DNA of 64,000 nucleotides from Malaya genurostris (taxonomy: Eukaryota; Arthropoda; Insecta; Diptera; Culicidae): assembly GCF_030247185.1 (NCBI RefSeq), contig NC_080571.1, positions 207,820,880 through 207,884,879 of the forward strand, in the 5' to 3' direction. Under the pieces are notes generated by a model. The model was not told the DNA's origin and ran no database searches. It saw only the letters and a list, made by a program, of their open reading frames with translations. How positions within the stretch are numbered: the first letter of the stretch is position 1; every line of letters begins with the position of its first letter. Below, one piece after another: positions 54,481 through 64,000 of the stretch. A program made the position numbers and the translations under genes.

Positions 54481-57003
54481 TTTATTTTCCAATGAGAATA
54501 TCTTGAGTATAATTCGTGTGACTCATTTTCACTATGGCCATGCTGAAACCATGAATGGTTAAGAAACGGAGGGCGTCACGTGAACAAATAATTCTGAGAA
54601 TTTTGTGAAGAAATAATTCTTTTTATTCGAAATCGGTACTACAAAAATTGAAATGCCACTTTCAAAACATGCCTTATATAATCTTGTAAAACTTCTTCGA
54701 AGACACGTTAGCTCTTAAAAATCAGTGAAAGTCAGTGAAAGTCAGTCAGACCGTCTTTTTCTAGTTTTGGATCACTGTGGACCGTACCGATTCGCCAAAT
54801 CAAATAAAATAAATTAAATTAATCCGTTTAGTTAATCCAATTATTTTTGTTCAGGGGTTTAGGGTCTCTTGCTATTGAGCTTTTTCGGGATACACAGTAG
54901 AATAGTAACACATTATTCTGCAAAATTTGAAGTCGATTTGACTTCCACAACCACACCACAATCTAGAATAGGAAGGAAATAAAATAAACCCAGGCCAAAT
55001 GAGCTGGTTCTTGTTGAAGCTGATTTAACTCAGTTCCAGATCAACTTCACTTAACATATTCAAGCTGCTACCTCTTGAACTTGACCATCAACACTTCTAG
55101 CGAACATATCACAGGCAACTGCGGTCGAAGTGTGCTTTCGTTCTCATACTTAGCATGAGCTTTTCAATTGCCTAGCTCCCCGGTGCCAGAGTGGATAGTA
55201 TTGGTATCATTTTTTTTTATCTTGGCAATGAAAATAATGTGTTCATTTACGATGCGTACTTCAGATTCATGGTCCCTTGAAAGTGTTGTGATCGAGTATC
55301 AGTTTATCTACACTGATTAAATGGATATTTGATTTTAATTGAATACATAAATTGAATACTCATGTGTCACAAATAAATGTTGCATATTACCGTTTAATAA
55401 AAATGTGTAGGCAAAATGTTCATTACTTTTTTTATAGTGTACGTCGAGTAGTTTTTTTCATGCGGTAGCTCAACAGCAATCAAATCGAAGGAGACATCAA
55501 ACTGATTACGAAATGAATGATCTGGATGACAACCTTGTACGTGGACACATTTAGATTTTTTGCACAAACGTGTTATCCGCACAGCTTGAGCCTAATATAA
55601 AAATGGATTGGATGTGGGTAGGAGATTTGCTGGCGGCAGATTTCGACTGAAATAAAAATACCGACGACGGAATACACAAATTAACAGTTCAAGGTGGCAA
55701 CGTTGATTCATTCGCGAACCAGAGCTACTTTCGAACTTGGTTCCATGGTTGATTAGTTCCACTTTGCTAATTTTCTGTGACATTGAATTCAGGTTATTTT
55801 CTCCAATCAAAGACCTGTCCCACCGACGACAAATGCGTGACGATTTAAATATCGCTGGACTGATCGTTTTTTGTTGAACATCTAAAAGATGCTAATGTTG
55901 AGCACATTGATCAATAAAAGCACTATCAACCGCATGAAACATTGTGTTACATCATGTGCTCAATCAATTCACATATGTGCAATGTTCGCGACTTGTGCCG
56001 TTCACATCACTCAACCATGAAATGCACTTGCATATATGCTTTACACGTTGTTGAAGCCTCAGCGGACATGGTTTTCATGAAGAACTTTCAAATCGAATGA
56101 TGACTTTGCCACTAAGTTATGGGTTTCAATTTTTTAACTAACAAGATGTTAGGTAACGGAACTTGGAAGCTAGAGTGAGATTCATGAATAAAAAATTTCA
56201 GATTGTTTGTGACCAATGAAACAAGAGTATGATAAATGGTCTGATAAACCTTGGAGCACAGAGCACAGTCCAAATGTCGTAGAGAAAAATTAAAAGCTTC
56301 GAAAAAGGTTTTCATAAAATCGCTGAGAAATCTTAACTTTTTTCATGTTACAGTCAATCACTTCTATAGTTAAGGACATAACGATGACATCAGAGCTAGT
56401 TTTAAAAGTAGTCATTTCAATCCGTCATTAAATATAATGTCATGTCATGTCATTACCATTACTTAGCATATAAGTGACCAGAATGTTTCTACTGGAGGTG
56501 TTTACGTTCTTATTCGCATTGAGAAATAATAAACTATCCGTGGCCATTAGTGCTGAGTCTCTAAGAAAGAATTAATTGCTTGTGGTTAAGCACTGCCATA
56601 CGTTTGCAGGTAGAATGCATATTTCTTAGTGAAACTGCATTTGAATTCCGGTTAGAATGGAAATATGACTTAAACACGACACTAGATTACAAACTAAACA
56701 CAAACTAAACGTAGATGCTTCTGGCTTTGTTGCAGTTCTTTGCAGAACTAAACAATGTCGTTTTCATTAACTCAAAATAGACAAAAATTGTGAAAAATAA
56801 ATGTCACTCTCAGCTTCGCTCAGGTCCATGTTCAGTAAATAACAAAAGCGGAATACGTAACTCTTTTCAAGAAGTAAATCCCAAATAACGTAACCTACTT
56901 CGTAAAAAGAGTTTTTTTTACGCAATGAAAACGATTTCCGGTTCATTTATATTCCATGGAAACTACTACAATATGGGTATTTTTGGAAGGGGTTTGAAGA
57001 GTA
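54481..57003. other. 2.5 kb gene-free stretch
   Basis: AT-rich, no supported coding frame, RNA gene or terminal repeats. Confidence 0.4.
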
Positions 57004-57081
57004 GATTCCTTATATTTATTTATTTATTTCGTCAAGCAAATGTAGACTACATATAAAATGTTTACAATGTTCACTTACATA

Positions 57082-57907
57082 CTACGCATTATTTCTACGA
57101 CAAAGCTGAGATTTGATTTGATTTTTAGACATAGTAAGGTCAAGATGTTCGCAGTATTGATTGTAATGGCGCATTATTCGATTGACTGGACTGAATTTTG
57201 CATAATTTGTTCTAGCTTGTTTTTCTAAAAATAATTTCTTGGAACGTAATTGACGGCTAGGTATATAAAAAGTTAATTGCGATAATAATGGAGCTGATTG
57301 AATGCGTTGAGAAATAATGTCGCTGATAAAATAAAGCATTGCAAAGTCGCGGCGTTCTTTAAGTGTATGTATATTGATGAGCATGCAGCGTGCTTCATAT
57401 GATGGTAGAGGAAATGCTGTCCAGTTTAATTTACGAAGTGCATATAAAAGAAATTGTTTTTGAATAGATTCGATGCGTTCTTCGTGAATAATATTGTATG
57501 GATTCCATACTAGGCTGCAATATTCCAAAATAGGTCTGACATATGTAGTGTATAATAATTTAATTGTGTATGGGTCCTGAAAGTTATGACTGAAGCGTTT
57601 AATAAAGCCCAGCATGCTATTAGCTTTATTGATTATGGTATTGTAGTGTTCTACAAAAGTGAGCTTGGAGTCTAAGATTACGCCTAAATCTCTTACAATT
57701 TTACATTTTTCTACAAGTTGATTTCCTAGATGTATGTTTATAGGTATAGTTTCATTTTTCCTACTGAAAGTTATTGAGTTACATTTTTTTACATTGAGTT
57801 GGAGTAGACTTTTGCAGCACCAAATGTGGAATAGATTGATTTCGTTCTGGAATATTACAGCGTCGTTAATATTTTTAATTTCCATGAAGAGTTTCATGTC
57901 GTCTGCA
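57082..57907 (-). pseudogene. LINE RT C-terminal part
   Basis: Begins at the catalytic YADDMKLF motif, directly at the junction with the inserted element, then CNSITFSRK, VRDLGVILDSKLTF, YVRPILEYCSLVWNPY (RT thumb) and a basic C-terminal region, and stops at 57082. The residues before the junction are an artefact of reading into the inserted element. Confidence 0.9.
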
Positions 57908-57911
57908 TATA

Positions 57912-58835
57912 CAGGGTGATTTTTTAAGAGCTTGAGAACTTTTTTAAACAATAAAACGCATAAAATTTGCAAAATCTCATCGGTTCTTTATTTTAAACGT
58001 TAGATTGGTACATGACATTTACTTTTTGAAGATAATTTCATTTAAATGTTGACCGCGGCTGCGTCTTAGGTGGTCCATTCGGAAAATCCGCTTTTTTATC
58101 GACAAATTTTGTTCAGCGATGAGGCTCATTTCTGGTTGAATGGCTGCGTAAATAAGCAAAATTGCCGCATTTGGAGTGAAGAGCAACCAGAAGCCGTTCA
58201 AGAACTGCCCATGCATCCCGAAAAATGCACTGTTTGGTGTGGTTTGTACGCTGGTGGAATCATTGGACCGTATTTTTTCAAAGATGCTGTTGGACGCAAC
58301 GTTACAGTGAATGGCGATCGCTATCGTTCGATGCTAACAAACTTTTTGTTGCCAAAAATGGAAGAACTGAGCTTGGTTGACATGTGGTTTCAACAAGATG
58401 GCGCTACATGCCACACAGCTCGCGATTCTATGGCCATTTTGAGGGAAAACTTCGGAGAACAATTCATCTCAAGAAATGGACCGGTAAGTTGGCCACCAAG
58501 ATCATGCGATTTGACGCCTTTAGACTATTTTTGTGGGGCTACGTCAAGTCTAAAGTCTACAGAAATAGGCCAGTAACTATTCCAGCTTTGGAAGACAACA
58601 TTTCCGAAGAAATTCGGGCTATTCCGGCCGAAATGCTCGAAAAAGTTGCCCAAAATTGGACTTTCCGAATGGACCACCTAAGACGCAGCCGCGGTTAACA
58701 TTTAAATGAAATTATCTTCAAAAAGTAAATGTCATGTACCAATCTAACGTTTAAAATAAAGAACCGATGAGATTTTGCAAATTTTATGCGTTTTATTGTT
58801 TAAAAAAGTTCTCAAGCTCTTAAAAAATCACCCTG
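57912..58835 (+). mobile_element. Rosa-like (DD41D) mariner relative with 174-bp inverted ends
   Basis: 924 bp, ends CAGGGTGATTTTTTAAGAGC and its inverse, TA on each side. Left 57912-58085 and right 58662-58835 are essentially exact reverse complements. The right arm includes the transposase C-terminus and stop, so the left arm is an inverted duplicate of the element's 3' end joined to the middle of the transposase gene. Confidence 0.93.
58070..58696 (+). pseudogene. DD41D transposase, N-terminally deleted
   Basis: Catalytic motifs: LFSDEAHFWLNG (first Asp), WFQQDGATCHTARD (second), RSCDLTPLDYF (third); 41 residues lie between the second and third Asp, the spacing of the rosa family. The DNA-binding half is missing and replaced by the inverted 3' end. 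A one-base slip near 58530-58540 moves the end (YVKSKVYRNRP.., FRMDHLRRSRG) to another frame, finishing with TAA at 58696. Dead copy. Confidence 0.88.
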
Positions 58836-58837
58836 TA

Positions 58838-60545
58838 TAAGCACTTTCAGATTTTTGAGTATGAAGGAAATGTCGTTTATATGTAAAATGAAAAGGAGAG
58901 GCCCTAAGTGAGAACCCTGAGGTACGCCAGAAGTTACATTAATTGGTTCAGACAGAATGTTTTGGAAGCGGACTACCTGTACACGATTCGTTAAGTATGA
59001 TTTGAGCCATTCCAGAAGAGTATGTTTTATGCCATATTTTTGTAGTTTGTGTAGATACGGTCGAAGGCTTTGCTAAAGTCAGTGTAAAGAGTTTCTACGT
59101 AGTTTCCGGCGTCCATTGCATTCAGAGTGAATGTCATAAATTCTAAGAGATTTGTTGTAGTTGAGCGGCCTTTAAAAAAGCCATGTTGTTTGTTTGTTAT
59201 TACATTTTTAAGTTGATGAAAAAGTTTTTCATTTACAATTTTTTCAAATAATTTTGGAATGCATGAGATAATGGCTATTCCACGGTAGTTCCGAATGTTA
59301 GATTTTGCACCAGATTTAAATATTGGTACAAGAAAGGAAGATTTCCATGCTTTAGGAAAAGTACATTTATTAAGTGATAGGTTAAAAAGTAGTTGTAGTG
59401 GTAGTGTAAGTTCTTCAGCAAGATTTTTTAAAAATATTGGTGGTATACTGTCAGGTCCAGGCCCTTTTGAGGCGTCTAAGTTTTTCAGTGCTGTCGAAAT
59501 GTCATGTTCTGATAGATAGTTTACAGAGATGGAGTTGGAAAATGCAGGTATGAAAGAGAAGTATTCACGGTCACGGTCAGTTTCTGAATAAGATGTATAT
59601 ACTTCTTGGAAAAAATTTGCAAAGTGATTGCAGATTTCTGTAGTATTTTTCCCTACATGTTCGTCGAGGTGCATTTGAGATGGAAAATTGTTGCTTTTTA
59701 GTTTAGTTTTTGTGTAGTTAAAAAAGTTCTTAGGGCAAGTCTTTATTTCGTTTTCAATTTTGCGGTTATATTCTTCATGTGCTGTGTTAATGGCTATTTT
59801 AAGTTGATTGCATAGATTTAAGTAATTTTGAAGATGAGCGTCACTTTTTTCTTGTTTGTAAGTTTTGTGTGCTTTTTGTTTCCTATTTTTCAAATGTTTT
59901 AGTTGTGAATTGAACCATACAGGTAATTTGCTGTTATGATTTTTTCTTCTTCTTTTCATAGGCAAAGTTTCGGTTAATATTTTGTTTATAATGTGATAAA
60001 ATTTGTTTACTTCGACGTCGACATTTCCTTCTGTACTCAGTATGTTCCGCCAATTTATTATACTTAGTCTACACTTGACTACTTCAAAGTCAATTTTATT
60101 GTATTCCGGCACTTCCTCATATTCCAAGTCGTAGGGAAGGGATTCATTGTGTGTAAATAATGAATATTCAATTGCGGTGTGAAATGCTTCATTTTTCCAT
60201 AATGGCAGATTTGATGCATTCACACAAAAGTCTTCTGTGCAATTTGTGAAAAGAAGGTCTAAATATGCGTTTTGTTGATTTTTTACGGAGTTTACTTGAT
60301 GTAGGCCAAAATTAGAAATTTTGTCGAAAAAATAGTGCAATGTTTCGTTTTCTCCTACGACTGGAAGTAAGATTGATTCATTTTCAATGTCAGAAATGAA
60401 GTCCGCATTACGTTGATTGAAGTCGCCAAAAATATGAAGCTTTACTTCAGGTTCCATATTCGAAATAATTGTGTCTAAAGATTGAAAGAATAATTCAAAA
60501 GAGAATTTGTTCGCATTTTCGGGTGGGAAGTAGACAGAGCCCGGA
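58838..60545 (-). pseudogene. LINE endonuclease C-terminus and RT N-terminal part
   Basis: From about 60545: endonuclease end (HIFGDFNQRNADF, NAYLDLLFTN), a Lys-rich linker, then RT fingers/palm (ASKGPGPDSIPPIFLKNL, KSGAKSNIRNYRGIAII, GFFKGRSTTTNL, YTDFSKAFDRI). A frameshift near 59045 breaks it. The following motif SGVPQGSHLGPLLFILYIND lies at about 58930-58870 in another frame and leads up to the YADD codons beyond the inserted element. Clade left open (CR1/Jockey range). Confidence 0.88.
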
Positions 60546-60933
60546 CCGCTTTTACAGAGTGGCAGTGAGGGCAAGTAGCACCGTGTCCACGGTCTTAAGG
60601 GGCCATTAACGGGACCCACCGAGCAAAAGAAAGGTCACACAGTTTGTTAGGGGCACACAAATAAATTTTGCCCCAGGGCCCATTACAACGTAAAAGAGGT
60701 GTTGGTAGATTCCGAAAAATAATGTATTTTGGAAATTCAAACTGACTACATCCGGTTCATAGATGTTCCTTGAAAATACTTGCAATATGGATATTTTCGG
60801 GACGGATTTGATGAGTAGATGTCGGAAAACGGAAATGTTTAAGGTGGTTCTGAATTCCAAAACTGCTACTTCTGGTATATTGATATTCCTTAAAACCCCT
60901 TACAATATGAGCATTTTCGGAACAGATTAGAGA
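60546..60933 (-). repeat. Junction sequence and inverted unit of a tandem repeat
   Basis: 60546-60615 is GC-richer, unassigned. 60720-60930 carries ACATCCGGTTCATAGATGTT.. CAATATGGATATTTTCGGGA units, twice, inverse to the units at 61480-61950. Confidence 0.55.
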
Positions 60934-61205
60934 CACAGATAAAAATATATACATCTATTTTCATGCACATATTTGGAGCAGGGAATTAAAAATAAGGTTA
61001 CTCCTCAGGTCTTCATTCGCCAATTTACTTTAAAAGTAAAACTAAGCGTATATTAAAATAAGTTGAATAATTCATCGAAAAATCAACGCATTCTAATTTA
61101 CTTTTACATCGATGATGGTTTTCAATCAAATTGTTGATTCAATTGATGTCTCTTTCGAAGTATCATTGAATCACATGTCGTGTAAATTATATTATTTTTT
61201 CTGTG
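60934..61205 (+). mobile_element. MITE with CACAGATAAAAAT ends, copy 3
   Basis: CACAGATAAAAATATATACA at the left, TATTTTTTCTGTG at the right; shares CATGCACATATTTGGAGCAG with the LTR copy. It sits between two opposite-facing blocks of the same tandem repeat. Confidence 0.85.
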
Positions 61206-61950
61206 TAAGTAGAACATGAAAACGACGTTTGAGGTGGTTTTGAGTTCCAGTTCTTTATGTCCTAAATTTCGCTTCATTTAGGGCGCTGTTCAATGTTTCA
61301 AATTTGAAAAATATAACGAGTTTTGACAATTTGCCCTCTCCCTTTGTCTAGCTTAAAATATCTTTTTAATTTGAAACTGATTCGATTGGTATTTTGGTAT
61401 TCTCACCCAAATCCGACTATATTTAAGATCTGCCGCAGATATTGTATTACTGTTTCAAAAATGTAAGCGCATATTCATCAAAACTGTTCCGAAAATATCC
61501 ATATTGTGATGCCATTTGAGTGATTTCATCGAACCAAATTGTAACAGGTTTCAAAGAGTAGCAATGAACCGGAATCCGCCATTTTGGATTTCGGAACGAA
61601 CACAAACATTGTTTTCCTATACCTACTTATAAATCGGAAGTCGCCATCTTGGCATTCAGAGCCACTTTAAACATCGACACCGACATCTACTAATCAAACT
61701 TGTTCCGAAAATACTCACATTGTAAGGTTTCTCAAGGAATATCAATAAACCGAAAGTCGCCATCTTGGAATTCAGAATCGTCTGAAACATCGTTTTCCGA
61801 CATCTACTCATCTAATCCATTCCAAAAATATTCATAGTCTGATGGTTTGTACCGAATATTAATACACCGGAAGTCGCCATCTTGGATTTTGAAGCGACTT
61901 AGAACATTCTTTCCCTACTAATACTGCTGATTCTCGTTCCAAAAGTATCC
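61206..61950 (+). repeat. 110-bp imperfect tandem repeat
   Basis: Units with GTTCCGAAAATATCCATATTG .. AAACCGGAAGTCGCCATCTTGG start at about 61486, 61705, 61815 and 61930. Non-coding. Confidence 0.65.
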
Positions 61951-62230
61951 ATTATATTATACATATTTAATAATACATTAACATAAAGAAATTTTTTTGC
62001 GTTGAAAATTCCAAATAACGTAAACTTTTTTACGTCATGTTTCGATTTACGATTATTACGTAAATGAAGGTTTGGGTGTAGTAGTTTCAAAATTGTGTTT
62101 TACTTTCGTTTTCCCTTTTAGTCTCGTTCGGTCTTCAGTGTAAATCGTATACTGTGCTTCGAGAATCGATAATGAAATAAACCGACGCACAATTAGTTTT
62201 ACCAGTTAATGTTCGTATCAGAGAGCTCTA

Positions 62231-63522
62231 CAGTACAACAAAGACTGTCCCAGAAAGTATGAACGCAACCAAAAACCGCTGCCATTTCACAATGGTTAAG
62301 AATCTGTCAATTTTTATGACTGCGTCCTGTTGTTTACACTCTTCTCTAACCACTTGTGCAGTTGTTTATTCGATTTCATTGGTTTGCTTCGAAATGCGTG
62401 GACTTTCAGCAAAACAACGTCGAAAAATTGTGTACAATTGGTGTACAGAACGCGGAATGTCACTGTGAAAGATAGCAAAAATGGAAGGAGTAAGTGAAAA
62501 ACCCGTGCGAAATGCAATCAGGAAGTTTGGTGAGGATAACACATTTGATACTAAACCGAAAACGGGTCGAAAAAAAGGTCCTGCTAACCCTCAGTTGGAT
62601 AAACGTATACTGAAGGCGTTCGAGCAAAAGAAGGAGGTGGCCAAAAAAGTGGGCACTTCGAAGTCAAATGTTCTTCGTGCTGAAGAACGTTTGAATCTTC
62701 GAACCTATAAGAAGCAGAAACAACCAAAACGTAGTCCGAAACAAGAAGCATCGATCAAGCCGAGGGTTTGGAAGCTGTACAATACGATTCTTGCTGGAAA
62801 TTTGAACTGCATAATCATGGACGACGAAACCTACGTGAAACTCGATTACAAATATTTGCCGGAACCACAATATTATACGGTGCGAGAAGGGCAAGTGTTA
62901 AACCAGTCCGAGACATCGATTGAAGTTGAAAAATTTGGTAAAAAAGCTATGGTTTGGCAAGCAATTTGTAGCTGCGGTAAGATTTCGAAACTCTTCATCA
63001 CCACTGCTTCAATGAACAGCGAAATATACATCAAGGAATGTTTACAAAACCGACTTCTACCCATGATTCGAAGCCACAAGGATCCTGTTGTCTTCTGGGT
63101 AGATCTTGCTTCTTGCCACTACTCGAAATCAATGGTAGAATGGTATACTACCAAAAAAGTCACTTTCGTCCCAAAAGACATGAATCCACCAAATTGCCCA
63201 CAACTTCGACTAATTGAGGAATGTTGGGCATTAACGAAGGCACATCTTAGGAAACATGTCTCGCCAGCCGAAAACAGTTCGAAAAAGATTGGAAAAAAGT
63301 GTCAAAACTTGTCACCAAGAAGTCTGTACGGAATTTAATGAGGAACGTTCGCAAGAAGGTGCGCCAGCTAGTCTATAATGGCTAAGTAGCAAATGTTGAA
63401 AATAATATTCTGTTGTTGTAGTCTAATATTATCAGTATATCGAATAAAATTTGAATATCTAACACTTGTGAATTATTTACAGCGAAATCAAAGTGCGTCC
63501 ACACTTTCTGGAACAGCCTTTA
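62231..63522 (+). mobile_element. DD37E mariner-like transposon (mosquito ITmD37E type)
   Basis: Imperfect ends: GACTGTCCCAGAAAGTATGA at the left and the inverse of GGCTGTTCCAGAAAGTGTGG at the right. A TA lies at 62229-62230 and 63521-63522. About 1.3 kb, the size of a full element with one transposase gene. Confidence 0.85.
62394..63385 (+). pseudogene. DD37E transposase, near full length, one stop and one frameshift
   Basis: Starts MRGLSAKQRRKIVYNW at 62394, a helix-turn-helix region (EGVSEKPVRNAIRKFGEDN), then the triad: first Asp in IIMDDETYVKLD, second in FWVDLASCHYSKS, Glu in RLIEECWALTK; 37 residues separate the second Asp and the Glu. An in-frame TGA at 62466-62468 and a one-base slip near 63275 (after which KVSKLVTKKSVRNLMRN and the stop at 63383-63385 read in another frame) disable it. 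Otherwise uninterrupted, so a fairly recent copy. Confidence 0.92.
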
Positions 63523-63958
63523 ACTTTCCTATATCATGTTTTAGTCAAACTTCACATATTTTCAATATATTCAAGAAAGAATAAGAATTAAAATTCGACT
63601 AAATTTCCATGCCAATGCTATTTTGGTTTCATCTTGTCGTAGGAAAACGAGTGACGTTGGCATTGATAATCACTTTTGTAGAAGTTAAAGACGGAAATGC
63701 TTCCCTCTCTTTTTCGTTTGTTTTGAATGAGATTATTTACAAATGAGGCAGTAAAAAACCTGCTTAATCCATCTAGTAGTGTAATGATAGCTTTCTTTTT
63801 CGATCCATTTGTTTTCATCTTGCAAACATGTGCACCAAAAATCGTTTTTCTCTCAAAAATTGTGACTAGAAAGACTAGTCATTGGGTGCATTATTAAAAT
63901 TAATATGACAAAATGTATATTAAAATAGTCAGAAAAAATTCAAAATATATATTATAGG
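63523..63958. other. Gene-free stretch
   Basis: AT-rich, nothing recognised. Confidence 0.4.
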
Positions 63959-63960
63959 TA

Positions 63961-64000
63961 CAGGGTCCGGCACTCGAAGTGTAACCAATTAAAAAGGCCA
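63961..64000. mobile_element. Left end of a second DD37D mariner copy
   Basis: TA then CAGGGTCCGGCACTCGAAGT and the next 20 bases, identical over all 40 bases to 53216-53255. The element continues beyond the window. Confidence 0.9.

Larger units (their letters stand above)
57011..60545 (-). mobile_element. LINE (non-LTR retrotransposon), split by a DD41D element
   Basis: On the minus strand it runs from an endonuclease fragment (about 60545) through RT to a 3' tail of AAAT repeats (inverse TTTATTTATTTATTT at 57015-57030), typical of CR1/Jockey-like LINEs. 5'-truncated. The rosa-like element 57912-58835 sits in the RT active-site codons. Confidence 0.85.

Noticed and set aside
58019..58216. 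Minus-strand frame with the DHLRRSRG motif as a separate gene
   Set aside because: It is the inverted duplicate of the transposase C-terminus in the left arm of the DD41D element.

Overview
This is eukaryotic, AT-rich, intron-containing DNA that is very dense in transposable elements. It most likely comes from a mosquito (Culicidae), and culicine repeat families make Anopheles less likely. The arguments for a mosquito are: an insect-type vesicular glutamate transporter tail at the left edge; a mariner-like transposase with DD37E spacing, a family known from mosquitoes; a DD37D mariner; a tRNA-derived SINE resembling the Aedes Feilai family; a BEL/Pao retrotransposon whose gag opens with a PHD-like zinc finger; and several MITE and satellite families with an Aedes/Culex look. 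The species cannot be named from sequence alone. Nothing bacterial or CRISPR-like is present.

Layout. 0-12 kb: the last coding exon of VGLUT (+), then about 11.5 kb of gene-free AT-rich DNA broken by MITEs and a SINE; the less repetitive part ending with a polyadenylation signal at 12.1 kb may be a distal 3'UTR. 13.9-26.8 kb: one BEL/Pao LTR retrotransposon with recognisable LTRs and a 5-bp target duplication, carrying a histone-promoter-bearing element inside gag, about 4 kb of foreign or decayed DNA between gag and pol, and a MITE in its 3' LTR. 26.8-31.7 kb: nested non-autonomous elements. 32.1-35.5 kb: a small two-intron gene encoding an MST-HMG-box (protamine-like) protein of about 70 aa, whose last exon lies inside a giant inverted repeat (two arms of about 1 kb, loop of about 75 bp) with a hAT MITE near the tip. 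35.7-38.5 kb: a second, larger copy of the histone-bearing element with histone H2A and H2B fragments and an inserted LINE. 39.6-42.1 kb: a decayed Jockey-type LINE. 43.1-44.0 kb: the 3' exons of a secreted pancreatic-type lipase gene (-). 45.2-47.8 kb: a large TIR element carrying an inverted pair of tRNA-like SINE pieces. 49.0-50.65 kb: a 43-bp satellite abutting a 9-bp satellite. 50.7-54.5 kb: mosquito-type repeats and a deleted DD37D mariner. 57.0-60.5 kb: a LINE (-) split by a DD41D (rosa-like) element. 62.2-63.5 kb: a nearly complete DD37E transposon. The last 40 bases are the start of a second copy of the DD37D mariner.

Only three host genes are supported: the VGLUT 3' end, the small HMG-box gene and the lipase 3' end. 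Everything else recognisable is mobile or repetitive. The two observations most worth following are (1) the protamine-like gene whose terminal exon is part of a long hairpin, an architecture recalling the hairpin-RNA/protamine-derived meiotic drive loci of Drosophila, and (2) a dispersed element family with shared ends and different cargo, where cargo includes a divergent H2B-H2A promoter, histone N-terminal codons and histone-type 3' stem-loops.
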